Below are positions 42,912-54,239 of a stretch of DNA of 64,000 nt, piece by piece. The notes under the pieces were generated by a model that did no database searches, was not told where the DNA came from, and saw only the letters and a list, made by a program, of their open reading frames with translations. The stretch is from the NCBI RefSeq assembly GCF_013368755.1, contig NC_049566.1, forward strand, positions 1,488,001-1,552,000, written 5' to 3'. Position 1 is the stretch's first letter. Each line of letters starts with the position of its first letter. Source of the DNA: Talaromyces rugulosus (Eukaryota; Ascomycota; Eurotiomycetes; Eurotiales; Trichocomaceae). The position numbers and the translations under genes are program-made.

Positions 42912-43907
42912 CTAGATTTGAAGACTTATCAAATACTCATACAAGTTATTCACCGCAGCCATAGCTCCGTACATAGCGCTCGCAGTCTGTGCCCGGGTGG
43001 TCGCGGCTCCAATATGTGGCGTGCTGACGACATTCAAATTATCCCACAGCGCACCATACTTCTCACGAGTGGGGGTTCTTGTTCATGGCAGTCCAGACCA
43101 GCTCCCCATAGATGGCCCTCAGACAAGGCCGTAGTGAGATCAGCTTTGTTGACAATTCCACCTCGAGCAGCGTTGATCAGTATCGCATCGGGTTTCATCA
43201 TTCGAATCTCCTTGTACGATATCATGTCACGCGTTTCCTCTGTCAACGGAACATGAATAGAAACAACATCTGCCCTCTTGATAACTTCTTCCATATCATT
43301 GAAGCTCCGATGTGAGATGTGAGGCCATGCACCGTCCGGCATAAAAACATCATAAGCGACGACATTGGCATCGAAAGCGCCACGGAAAATTTCCGCAACA
43401 GTGCGCCCGATATTTCCCATGCCAATGATTTCGAGAGTCTTCTTATAAAGCGTCAAACCATTGCAGGTCTCTTTTGGGATGGGCCTGGTCATTTGGCGTG
43501 TCGTAATGGATCGAATGTCTCGAGCAACTGTCACGCTGAGCGCAAGGACGAGTTCCGCGACATCACGAGCGTTGGCACCGGGGGTGTTGCAAATCCTGAT
43601 ACCCCTTGCCCCACATGCCTTTTGATCAATTTTATCAATCCCAACACCATGCTTGCCGATAGCGATGAGGTTGGGGCAGCTAGCAATGTCCTCGGCGGTC
43701 AAGTACGAGCCGCGGATTAGCAGTGCGGATGCATTCTTCTTCCAGTCGGCGAATCCTTCGTCCTCGGGAAGAATGCCATTGAATATTGTCCTAGCATGGG
43801 CGAGGGGCTTTTTCGTTGAACTTGTCGAGGATATAAACTGTCGGTTTGGTTTTGGAAGGGCCGGATGCGGATGCCTGAGTGTTGTCGTGGGCGAGCCCTG
43901 GGGCCAT
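42912..43907 (-). pseudogene. D-isomer-specific 2-hydroxyacid dehydrogenase, two frameshifts
   Basis: The minus-strand reading from MAPGLAHDNTQ (43907) runs through PTVYILDKFNEK, then shifts in an A5 run (plus-strand TTTTT, 43808-43812) to ...AHARTIFNGILPEDEG. The main body shows GKHGVGIDKID, NTPGANARDVAELVLAL, the Rossmann motif IGMGNIGRTVAEIF, VPLTEETRDMISY, INAARGGIVNK with the catalytic Arg, and GLDCHEQEPP with the catalytic Glu region. A second shift in a C5 run (plus-strand GGGGG, 43071-43075) leads into TREKYGALWDNL and STPHIGAATTRAQTASAMYG with the catalytic His. The end is at 42912. Intact relatives are NAD-dependent phosphoglycerate- or hydroxyacid dehydrogenases. All catalytic residues survive and both breaks are one-base homopolymer changes, so a sequencing artefact is possible. 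The neighbours, however, are clearly dead. Confidence 0.8.
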
Positions 43908-44125
43908 GATGTACGTATTGCAACTAGATATCAAATGAATATTGATCAAAGATCAGTGCCACCTCAATCGGAAAGTTACTGGTATAATCATAATATAAAC
44001 TTGGACGCTAATTTTATCCACCTCCTATGCATCGGGAATTTGCCGTCGGCATCTATCCGCCATCCTACTAATACAACCAACCATACATCCGAGAAAAAAT
44101 AATGGGCAGTTATTAGCTTGTTCAA
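43908..44125. other. Short spacer
   Basis: Nothing recognised between the dehydrogenase remnant and the 3' end of the regulator remnant. Confidence 0.5.
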
Positions 44126-46093
44126 TCATATGAATTTGGAGATAAGCACTCTTATTCCCCTAGGAATTATTGGTGGAATTTCCTGGAGAATCGTGTCATT
44201 CACAGGATTCCCCAAGACCGCATCAGACAAGGCCCAAAGCACACGACGAAACACCCGGAGGCCAACAAATCGCTCTCCAAGCAGTGTTAGCAGAGCTGTG
44301 CATCTATAAACAATACCATTGTCCCGTAATGATGATGAAGATCTGGGGCCACAACAAAAAATCACAACCCCCGCAGCAAAAATGTCATGCGCATCCACAA
44401 AGCCCCCAACGAAATCACCACAGTCGGAGCGTTGGTATTCTTCTTGGATATACTCCATAGAACTCTTTACAAGGTCATTCTCGATCTCGGTGGGGCTATG
44501 GGTCATATTGGAGTTGACAGTCGCAGAGCTTTTCGATTTGAAAATCTCAACCATGGCCCGGCATGAAAGTCTCTTAGAGGAAAATTGGGCGGTGCCCTCA
44601 CTTCCTACAGCAAAATCCTTCCAATAGGAGATATTTCTATAGTGGAATAGAAAGCTCTTTTCAGGGCCTCCGCGAATGCTCGACATGAGTCTAGCATGTG
44701 TGATTATATGCCTGGCAATTTCGGATCCTGCGTTTGAAGATCCACTGGCATAGTCTTCAGGGCCCTTTTGATGGATATAAGTATAGGTAGATACCACGTA
44801 AAAAGTAGGGTTCTCACTAGCACTGTTATGTCCTCATCCTCGATACTAAAGGGTCGATCCGTAGTGGTGCTAATTGTTCTGCGTGGTTGTTAGCAGGGGC
44901 ATGCTGGTGAAATACGCAATGAAGTATGCCTGTCAAGGGTGTAAAGACTCTAGAAAATATCGCGTCGGCTTCTTAAAGCCTCCGGGGTTATCTCGACAGC
45001 ACCGTCTGGATCCTTATGGAACCCGAAAGTTATTTCTTTTCTTCACTGCTAATCTAGCAAGATGCCATGTTGACCCCCCTAGCGAACTATACATAGAATA
45101 AAAAACCAATAACAACATGCAATGCAATATATCTATCCTGATTCCAGAGTTTAGTATTCCAGAGAAAAGCTTCATGGCTGTGGCATGTAGGCTACTCGCA
45201 AGCCCCTGAAGGCTTCCTGACTCAGGAGAAAGTAATGCCCCAACTGCCACAGCGATATAGATATTGAACACCTTGGCTGGTTAAGGATGGAAGCTTTGGT
45301 TATCTATATTCTCAAATACCAGCTCGAAGTCATCCCAAAGTTCTTTTGGTTTGATATGCATAAACTGGGCCCCTGTTATTTCTAAAAAGCGAGTCACCAA
45401 TGGTAAGGCCAGTTGCCTCTTGAGGGTTGCGGACAGGTCCACCATTACTGAAAGCCCTTGAATGTAAAGATCTCTGGATTATTGTGCCGGATTAGCCCCG
45501 GACAAGGCCAGAGTTGTCCGAACCTTACGTCCTATTGTCAGTCCTTGTGACAAACCGCTATTCTCATCACGAGGCTCCGCCATAGCACTATGTGACAAGA
45601 ATCCAATTTCACCCATCGCAGCTTGGACTGTCTGATCGCTAGTATTGTTTTCAGCTCCAAGAGCTTCACCCTGCGACCTTTGTCTGCTACGTGACTGCTC
45701 TCTGGTGGAACATCAAGCCGCTGTCGTTTGTGCCGTAAGCGAGTTTCCAATTCATCTCGCTTCCTTTTCAAGGTATCGATATAGCTATCAAGGGTTAATT
45801 GAAGACCATGGCGATCACTTGTCGCGCTCACCTGGGAATGGCGGCATGAGACCCCCACCATTGTTTGCATTTGGGTCGGTGGAAAATGTCCGGGGAATGC
45901 ACTGCACGTTGACTGCTACGCAAGCCGTGCATGTCGGCAAGAGTCTACCACACTGTATTCAGTTAGGCGTGAAGGTATATCGCATAGCATTCGGGACTCG
46001 GGGAACCTTTTGTTTCCGCTTCCAGCACCGCTCACACGCCTGGCCACGCTGAGATGGAGAACTCGTCCGCACGACGTTACCTCCCCGCCTCAT
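44126..46093 (-). pseudogene. Zn2Cys6 transcription factor, broken
   Basis: Exon 1 (46093-46007) encodes MRRGGNVVRTSS...ACERCWKRKQK. A 54-nt intron (46006-45953) joins it to CGRLLPTCTACVAVNVQC, completing a C-X2-C-X6-C-X6-C-X2-C-X6-C cluster. A coiled-coil linker (DTLKRKRDELETRL) lies in a shifted frame near 45770. The fungal regulatory middle homology region reads VGALLSPESGSLQGLASSLH and MYSSLGGSTWHLARLAV (45270-45070). It then changes frame to FHKDPDGAVEITPEALRSRR, where IFW-SLYTLDR has become IF, a TAG stop (44950-44952), then SLYTLDR. The C-terminal part (44797-44126) is open again. Several frameshifts and the stop rule out a full product. It was probably the regulator of the adjacent metabolic genes (inference). 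Confidence 0.8.
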
Positions 46094-46820
46094 TTTTCAG
46101 TAGATAATGCACGACAGGGCAAAGTAAGCTATCGGACGGGGTGGTGAGGGACGGAGGTTGAGTGTTCAGCGGAAGGAAAATGTCTGACGGTGGCAAGCCC
46201 AGGGAAGTTACAGCTTCTCCCGGGGTACTTAATTATTATAGAACACGCTACAGGCGAGTGTCTAGAAGTATAAATTTAGACTCTATTATTTCCTCTAAGT
46301 ACTAGTATTTTTTTATATTACCGAATTTTATATATAGATCAAAGAATGCATCTTTCTACTGGAACATAGGATACCCACCTGCATTGCCTCGATCCAGTGC
46401 ATTATCTATTCAAAACTACATGACCATACACACTAATGCCCACTTCTCTGAAATTACTGGTAAAAGAAACACAAATAGAAAGAATTGTCTTGGTCTAGGC
46501 GTCGATTAAGAATGGATAGCATAGCTTAAAGAACCATCTTTACTATATCCAGACAGAGTACCATTATATACTCACTCATAGGATTATATATCTAGATAAG
46601 AGCTGGCCAAATCTCACTAATAATAATATTAATAAGTTATAGCATCTTAGAGTATAGTATTACCATATTCATAGCTTCTTCTTACAGTGACGCTAACTCG
46701 ATAAATCTAGAGAAGTAGTTCCAGGCGTTCGTACGCTTATATCCTGCCTAGAAATAAGATTAAAGCCATCTCCGCACAGTTATCTCTAGCTATATAGTCT
46801 TCACTTAAAAATTTAATTCT
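46094..46820. other. AT-rich, stop-rich block
   Basis: From about 46240 to 46800 the sequence is very AT- and TA-rich, with frequent TAG/TAA in all frames. It looks like degenerated repeat or gene sequence rather than promoter. I cannot assign its origin. Confidence 0.45.
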
Positions 46821-47188
46821 TAACGACCTGGAAGTTTCCCAGATTCCTATCATCGCCAACTATATAGGTTGTGCTTCGCCGGCAGATATTAATAGCGTGG
46901 AGTTTGAAACCTTTGTCAACCTATTACACGCGAGAAGGCTCTACGTCAAGATATCTTGCCTCTATCGCTGGAGCAAAGACATCTATGAAATGAAACCCAT
47001 GATTCAAAAGTTAGCTTTGGGGTAGTGATTGGCCCCATGTGGACAGCACAAGTCGAGCCTCTAACGTCTCACTAGCATCGAAACAGGAAGATATAGGAAA
47101 GGAGGTCATGGCCCTTCAAAGTTGGTTATCTGAGGTCCAGTGGAAAAGGATGCTTGCTGAAAACCCAGAGAGACTGTTTGGAAAATGA
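46821..47188 (+). pseudogene. Amidohydrolase (TIM-barrel, LigI-like/COG3618 type), C-terminal fragment
   Basis: The fragment reads VSQIPIIANYIG, then FETFVNLLHARRLYVKISCL and YRWSKDIYEMKPMIQKLA. A frameshift near 47020 leads into LWGSDWPHVDSTSRA and WLSEVQWKRMLAENPERLFG, ending at a TGA (47186-47188). WGSDWPH with its metal-binding Asp, and the AENPERLFG end, are hallmarks of the amidohydrolase_2 group that includes 2-pyrone-4,6-dicarboxylate lactonase-like enzymes. The N-terminal half, with the HxH metal motif, is missing; upstream is AT-rich debris. It is truncated and frameshifted, so non-functional. Confidence 0.8.
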
Positions 47189-47501
47189 ATGGCATTCGTT
47201 TCTGTTCTTTACACAAATTAACATGGTATTGGCCCATGCAACAATACTAGTGAATTTATTAATAAAAAAATAAAAAAACGGGGTCCCATGACCACTCAAA
47301 AATTAACCAGTACGCACTTCATTGGTTGTCAGCAAATTCCCGATACACTTGGACTGTGGAGAGGGTCCGGGGAACCTTGCGGCACTAAGGGTTCCTAATA
47401 TAAGTATCATACAATGGCAAATGAATACTTCCATCAAAAGCGCAAGACTTCAATCAAATTATCCATCCCTTGTACATAATTGTACATAATTGAGATTCAA
47501 A
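47189..47501. other. Spacer before MFS remnant
   Basis: No gene. It contains a short direct repeat, TGTACATAAT twice in tandem near 47471-47490. Confidence 0.5.
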
Positions 47502-48299
47502 ATGTCTCAATCTGAGTCTCAATCTGACGTCCCCAGAGATCAAAAACAAAGGCCGATAACGAAGATGCGTGGGTTGAAAATAGTGAGGGGGAGCACGCCC
47601 TAGTTGATGTGATGGATGTTTACATGTCTTATGGGCCCGAGTTTCGTCAAGATATCGAGCGACAACTTCGACGAAAAATTGACATACGAATTCTGCCTCT
47701 AAATTGTTTTAATCTACCCCTTCAACTACCTTGATCGCAATTCTATTACACAAGCTCGCCTTTATGGTCTCCAAGAGGACACTGGCGTGAAGGGTGCAGA
47801 GTATCAGACAGCAATATCCATATTTTCTGCTGGATATATTCTCATGCAGCTACCTGCTATAATTTTGATGACAAAGCTCCGCCCGTCTATCTACCTGGTG
47901 AGAAATGCATTGATCCCATGAAAGTTTGCGACAATACTGGCCGTTTAAATCAGCCAACATGTATCATAGTGTGGGCAACTGTGAGTGGGTGTACGTCTGC
48001 AGTCCACAATACTCCGGACTTGTTGATGGTTCGATTCGTCCTAGGATTTGTGGGGACTCCTTTCTTTCCTGGTGCAATTTACTATCTCAGCTGCTGGTAT
48101 ACTAATCGCGAGATCGGTGTTAAGGGCCCATCTAATCTGCGGTATTCTACTTTCCAACGCTTTTTCTTGCCTGATTTCAGCGGGAATTCTATCGGGCATG
48201 AACGGGGTGGGCCATTTAGCATCATGGAGATGGCTCTTTATTCTTGAAGGGTTGGCCACGGTTGTGCTAGGGGTTTGGATTGGTTGTTGGTATCTTTGA
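47502..48299 (+). pseudogene. MFS anion:cation symporter (Dal5/allantoate-permease type), truncated
   Basis: It begins near the ATG at 47502. The acidic N-terminus leads to QLRRKIDIRILPL, then a frame change near 47700 gives FNYLDRNSITQARLYGLQED and SIFSAGYILMQLPA. A normal 56-nt intron (47898-47953) follows, then CIIVWATVSGCTSAVHNTPD and VRFVLGFVGTPFFPGAIYYL. Another frame change near 48125 leads to GVGHLASWRWLFILEGLATV, ending at 48299. The six C-terminal helices are absent. Early stops also occur in the N-terminal frame. Intact relatives import small organic anions such as nicotinate, allantoate or tartrate. It lies next to the amidohydrolase fragment and would fit a substrate-uptake role in the same lost pathway. 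Confidence 0.8.
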
Positions 48300-49005
48300 T
48301 TATGTTTGCCTATAACATTCCCAGGGTTTTGCCATGAATTCAATATTCCAAGTAATATGGTGAGGGACTCATCCATGTGCGTATATGTGTAGCAAAATGA
48401 ATTTTTCCCTGTCATACTTTCATATATCAAACCGATACTCTCTATCGATGTCGTCAAGTAACCATGCCCACAACTTTTCATACTCTTATAACTCCTACTT
48501 TTCGTATTCTGTGCGGTCTTCTCCTCGTGCACCCGATGTCGCTTACAGTACCCTGCCACCTTTCGCAAATGCTGAGCATCACCGCTACACCTTTAAAAAT
48601 TGTTGTTAGCAATTTCTGGTCCTTGAATATACCAAAAATTCCTCAACCCAGCATTATTTCTAATTTCTAGATATTACCTTCTACAATCCCATTTGTATTA
48701 CTAGGATAAATAGCGTTGAAGAGTTAATAATTTGCCTTCACCATAAATTGACTCATTAACTTGGTTAACTCCTCCAGCAAACAGCTACAATGTCTCGTGT
48801 CTAAATATGTGTAGAGGGAGGGTTGCTTCATACAAGTCTTTTTAAGGGTAAATGCGCAGTTGCCAAGGCCGATTATCTCCCTATTCCAAACAGCTAAAAT
48901 TCTAATGACAAGAGAACTAAAATTTTCAATGTTGTTGTCAAGCATCAGATTTTTCCCCGTCAAATTACAAATAAGATGTTGGCTGAACAGTTGCTAATGG
49001 TTCCT
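48300..49005. other. Intergenic
   Basis: No gene recognised. The missing C-terminal half of the MFS gene is not present here. Confidence 0.55.
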
Positions 49006-51078
49006 TCATCCAATCGCACCCCCAACAGCACAGCTCTGCAAGGGCTGATTCCAGTACTTCTGTGCATACAGCTGCAGCAAGGTATTTGTATTGATTGTTG
49101 CATCGGTGTAATCATCTACTTTATATTCCTGTGTTTTGTCCAAGCATTTGAGGGCAGCCAGCACCTTTGGCTCCATGTGTTTGATATACACCACGTCATA
49201 ATGCTCTGGCACCTGACCCGCACCACTAAGAATGGTGACATTACCTTGGACGTATGCTGGTGGTTCGTAGTGAGGAATAGTGGAGTGTTGAGTGTCGTCA
49301 CCATCGGTTCCGAAGTCATCGCTTGTTGTATATCCAGGAGTTAGCATGCCAACTGGGTCCTGTACTCCTCGGCGAGATAGCACTTTCTGGTCAGTGGATC
49401 CTGATAGGTCATCCCAAGAACCATTCTCATCCTTGTCGTCTACCGGTAAACTTTCAGAGGTCATTTCGCCCTTACCACTAGGACATTTTATGTCGAGGGA
49501 GCCGAGAATCTTAGAAGCGTGCTCAGAAGAAACATTATGAACCACTCGAAAGCCATCGGTGAATGGGCAAACAATGTAAGAGTCATCACGCATAAAGGGG
49601 CCCTGAGCTAAATCGTATCGAATGCCGTTCCGGTTCGCGAAAATGAGCCGCGAGGTAGTGTTTCCCGTTGGAGAGACTACTATCTTCTCAAGCGCCTTTC
49701 TCACGAGGTTATAGATATTTCCTTCATCGTCGTGCGGTCTGCATGAGATACAGTACGACCTTGGCGCGCAGCCAAAGTACTGAGTGAGATGATATTTTGT
49801 TCGAAGTTCTGTAATTTTCTTACTGACTCCAAGGCCGTCGGTGGTATCGAATGCTGTGTCGTCGCCAGATGTATTTGTGTGGAATTGGAATGTTTGACGG
49901 TTGAAATCAAGATAGCGACGAGCGTACTTTAGGCTTGACGTGTCAGCCGTTTCAGATGTTTCGTTCATGCTCATACTGGAGACAGGCTTCGCAGGTCTTC
50001 TCGGGTTAGGAACGCCGGCAGGATTCATGACCCCCTTATATGTGCTTGACTTGATACCGGTCATGGCGAGCCATCCCACAGTATCGCCGTATTTCCCCGA
50101 TTGCAAAGCCGTCGAATTTTCATTATAGACCATAAAATCACGAATGTGCGAGTGACTAGAAAATACCTGAACTGGAATATCTGGGCGACTCTTCTGGATT
50201 GTTTCAGTGATGAATTTTAGAGTGCTGTTATTGTCATGATTTGTTATGTCCAATCTGGCCGGATTGTGTCCAATGAGAACAAACAGATCGATATCACTCT
50301 GATCCACTGCATTTTTGAACCAGTCCTCGTTTACCATATCTTTCGCTAGATGAATTTGAGTGTCTTTGGCAGGTGGGTTCATGTCGAAAAGCACTCCAAA
50401 CGCCATGATTCGGAGTCCATTGGGTGTGGTGAGTTTATGGAATAGGCTGCCGATCGGAACGGGATCGGTCTCATTTATTGACGTGTCGTTAACATAGACA
50501 TTACTGGTAATATATTTATCGCCAAAGTGCTTCGCTAGGTTCATGTGTGTCGCATTTGGGAGTCCCGCGTCCACGAGTTCGTGATTGCCAACGGTGAGGA
50601 GATCGAAATCGGTCATTTTGAACAGTTCGTCCGTTGCCAGGCCATCGGGTTTTGTTACATCGCTAAGCCCAGCCCCGTCATGTAAATCACCTTTTTTAAA
50701 ACAAAGTCTCGAGTTAATTTTTGTTTCTTAAACAAAACAAGTGCGAGATATCAACATACCTATATCGACAACCAATAAATCGACATTGAGTTGCCTCGCT
50801 CTGTCGCGCATATGCTGTATAAAGGAGATAAAGTCTCCCCAGTCGGCACGATAATTTCGCTCTTTCATATGGCCTTCATACCAGCCATGGAGGTCGGTTG
50901 TATGGATGAAATTGATTTGTCCCCATTCCAATTGCCGCTTTGGAAGGACATCCTGAGCATCGAGTTGCATGCGCCGACTCAATCGCTTGTCATCTTTTTG
51001 ATTTGCTGGAACGCAGGCAACTGTATGACAGATGAGATATAGTAGACACAACCTCAAGAGGCTAAACAAGAAAGCCAT
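49006..51078 (-). CDS. Secreted 5'-nucleotidase/calcineurin-like metallophosphoesterase
   Basis: Two exons (51078-50760 and 50690-49006) around a 69-nt intron (50759-50691, donor GTATGT, acceptor AAAAAG) encode 667 residues. A signal peptide (MAFLFSLLRLCLLYLICHTVA) precedes the metallophosphoesterase domain. Its metal-site motifs are FIHTTDLHGWYEGH, GDLHDGAGL across the splice junction, LLTVGNHEL, VLIGHNPAR and VFSSHSHIRD. The C-terminal part is the 5'-nucleotidase-like domain (YFGCAPRSYCISCRPHDDE, GPFMRDDSYIVCPFTDGFRV). It has many N-glycosylation sequons and a Cys-containing tail; I see no clear GPI signal. It probably releases phosphate from nucleotides or UDP-sugars outside the cell. It is intact although surrounded by pseudogenes. 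Confidence 0.92.
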
Positions 51079-52816
51079 TTTTGTTTCTATTTCGAAATTA
51101 GAAGCAAATGGGAAGAGAGATTTGATACCGCCTCAAGAATATGACTTCCCACGAGCCTTTCAATTGAGAGATTTTAAGGAACCCAATTGATCGTGTCCAG
51201 AAGTTATACGGAGTAACTAGCCGTTATATAACTCCGAACCAGCCTGGCCCAAATTTTGAGTGCCTGTCCGCAATCTTGATGTCCGCTGTGGAATTGCTGC
51301 TTGTGCATATGCATCTGCAGTGCTCCATCCCCCCTCACATTTTTTTTCCTTTTCCCTTTTTGATTTCTTTCTCTCTCTTTCTTTTCTTCTTACGGCCCCG
51401 CCATAACTATCTGACAAGTCATCAGCGAGGGAGATGTACAAACCAAAAAAATAAATCAAACACAAACATGCCATCTCCTTATGATGAAGACACTTGTTCA
51501 TTCTCGTTCTTCGCGGATAATCTGTATGTGCCATGCAAGGAAATGTCGTGTACATCAAATTTCTTAGTGTTACTCCCCACAGATTTAAAATATCTGTTCT
51601 CCCGTAGTGGAGTTCAATGATTGGCGAGACGTGCATGTCATGGAAAGGTATTTCTCTTTCGCCTACATATGTAGAGGTTTTCATTGGATGCCATATCTGA
51701 AGGATTGCATGCACAGGCCCCATGTTTTTGAGGCTGGCTGAAGATCTACACTACCAAAACCCTTGGAACAGGACAAGGAGTTGATTTTCATTCTTTTGCT
51801 TTTTTCTTTCTTTCCGTTTTCTATGTTGCAAGCATGCCCAAGAAATCGCAAATTCGATACAAGGTTCTATTCTGACGGTTTCACTGAAGTTATGGCTTCA
51901 GATGTTCGCAAGGCTTTGGAATGTTCTCGACCCCAGTCTCTACCGGGTGCTCCATTTCTGGCTGTACCTCCGTGATTTAAAATGGATGTGTTGTGTTGTC
52001 CATGTGACTAACTTAAACCTACGTGGATATTTAGGGGGGTAATCTGTATGATCTGTATGTACAGTATAGCACTGAAGTTTTCTGGGTGATTTTTATTCTT
52101 ATTATCCTTATTATTTTTGTTGTTTGAGCATTTTTGTTTTTACGTTATTATAGTAACCAACACCCCTGCAGCAACATGTGAATGCTGCAGGTTATCATCA
52201 CCCCCTATCATTTTTGCTTTTAGTCAGCAAGCATGAATGCTTTAAACCAATTTTCTTTGACGTCAACAAAAAAAAAACGTGAATTCTTTAAAGCATACTC
52301 TATTTTTACACAGTTTTGAGTGTTTTGAGTCAGCAGATCATGAAGGCTTTAATGCATTTTTATATTTTTATACTGCTGGTATAATGTCAGAGTAACTATC
52401 ACCCCAGCCTTGTCACTTCCGAATTTTAAGTCGGCATAGTGACTGTAAATGCGTTTAAGCTACTACTTTATATTTGCTTGTCATCATTTTGTATTTTAAC
52501 TGATGACTCTGATGTGTACTCTGTAACAAAGTATCACTTCATATTTTGTGTTAAGAGCCAGAATATTTTTATTTCAATACTAGCTGCACATTATCCTTGT
52601 GTCTTACTCCTCGACGACTTCTTAACCTTTCTAGGCGATGCTTATAAGCTTGAGGCCCTATCCTAAGAAGTGCGAGGCCTCAAGCGGTTTATTCTCAACC
52701 AATATAACCTATATTCCTTATCCTATTTACTTTATATTGCCTCTATAACAATGCCAGATCAATAAACCCAATGGTGGGCCCAATTTCGAAGATAATAGTC
52801 ATAAATTCTTTCAACA
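51079..52816. other. Promoter and repeat-bearing intergenic region
   Basis: No gene. A long polypyrimidine stretch lies at about 51345-51395. Near-identical 15-mers AGTAACcAaCACCCC (52152-52166) and AGTAACtAtCACCCC (52391-52405) bracket about 225 bp. That segment also holds the imperfect repeat GTCAGCA..ATGAA.GCTTTA (52223-52244 and 52329-52351) and a CTGCAGCA/TGCTGCAG inverted pair near 52165-52190. Confidence 0.5.
52152..52405. repeat. Small repeat-bounded segment
   Basis: Bounded by 15-nt direct repeats differing at two positions, with internal imperfect repeats. It resembles a degraded small non-autonomous element or a local duplication; no coding capacity. Confidence 0.35.
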
Positions 52817-53930
52817 ATGAAAGAGGTTCCTGTTTTCTCCACAAAGCCCTTTCTCACAACGGCAATTTGCGATGGGAATCTCCCCGTGCCGCAAGACAAT
52901 GGTATTCTCATACGCGTAATGGTTGCAAGTAGTAAGCCCAAAGGTTCGTGTAGTGAATGGTGCCACAAGCGTCATGAATGGCACAACTGACAACGTTTAG
53001 ACTATAAACATCTCTATGCGACCGGGGTGTCGATTAATAGCGGCGACGATATTGCAGGCTACGTACACGGGCTTGGAAAAATGGCCGCTCTGGGCAACGA
53101 GTTCAAAATTGGGGACCGCGTTGCAGCGTCTCATCCTATGATGGCCCCTGGAGGAACATCTGCCGAATACGCTGTCGCTCCAACAGAGACAACGTTACTC
53201 ATTCCAGACGGCATAGACTTCGAGTCTGCGACGAAAATTCCATTAACAACGTTAGCCGCTATTCTGGCATTGTTTCGCCGACAGAGTCTTCTACCACCGT
53301 GGATGAAGAGGAGCCCAAATGCACCGCTTATGCCGCTAATAATATACGGGGCTTCGTCTGCATTGAGGACTTATGCTGTGAAGTTAGCTCGGCATTCTAA
53401 TATTCACCCCATAGTCGCTATTGGTGGAATCTACATGCTATGTTAAGAAACTCCTGGATTCTAAGCTTGGAGACGCGTTTGTCGATTACCGTAATGGGCC
53501 AGAGCGCATGAAATATTACATTAAAACTGTCCTCTAAAACATGTCGGTATTTCACGCCCTTGACGCTATCAGTGAAAACAGGTCTTGGATCACAATCTCC
53601 CAGATTTTGTCTCCCGGAGGCACAGTATCCACTGAAAATTACGACGAATCGAAAATCCCCGCTGATATCAACATCAGCTATAGTTTTGTCGGTTCGGCAC
53701 ATTTTGGCGCATTCAAGCCCAGTATGCCTAGGCAACCCCAAGATGCAAAGAATACTGCGGCAGACATCGACTTTGCATATGTCATGTTTAGGTAGATTGC
53801 TAGGATGTTGGCTCGTGGGGAATTCGAAGGACATCCATATGAAATTGTTCCCGGTGGGCTGGAAGGTGTGGAAACAGGGCTGAGAAAGTTGTAAAAAGGC
53901 GTTAAATATGCCTATCAGGTGGGCCAGTGA
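52817..53930 (+). pseudogene. Zinc-type alcohol dehydrogenase/quinone oxidoreductase (MDR), inactivated
   Basis: It starts MKEVPVFSTKPF at 52817. A plausible 57-nt intron (52944-53000) links VASSKPK to DYKHLYATGVSINSGDDIAG, followed by GDRVAASHPMMAPGGTSAEY and PLTTLAAILAL. The cofactor region IYGASSALRTYAVKLAR replaces the usual GxSS/GxVG loop. A frameshift near 53440 leads to YVKKLLDSKLGDAFVDYRN. In-frame stops follow, a TAA at 53535-53537 just before NMSVFHALDAISENRSW and a TAG at 53793-53795, while homology continues to EIVPGGLEGVETGLRKL. Relatives are trans-acting enoyl reductases and toxin-pathway or general MDR oxidoreductases. It is the last dead gene of the 43-54 kb stretch. Confidence 0.8.
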
Positions 53931-54239
53931 ATCTCATTTTGCCATCTACGATGTCTGATAGCACAACCATGACTTGTTCGGAATCAGGGAGAATATAGTT
54001 GTCTCAAATATTTTCAAATATAATGTACTAGGTTTATGGATAGTATGTACAACTATTTAATGAATCGTGTGCTATAAACCAGATGTGAACTAACTGGAAA
54101 AGCTAGAAACATTTCTCCATTTATATCATGGAGCTTTAAACGAACGTCATAACGAGAGAAGCTTGTTTGTTGAATGGACCCGCGCATTCATAATTTTGAA
54201 ACGAGTGACTTTGAAAAGAACAACGAAAGGGTGGAGCAT
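53931..54239. other. Intergenic
   Basis: Convergent spacer before the chitinase 3' end; nothing recognised. Confidence 0.6.

Noticed and set aside
46400..46800. LTR-retrotransposon gag/pol remnant
   Set aside because: The sequence is repeat-like and stop-rich, but no reverse transcriptase, integrase or LTR could be recognised.
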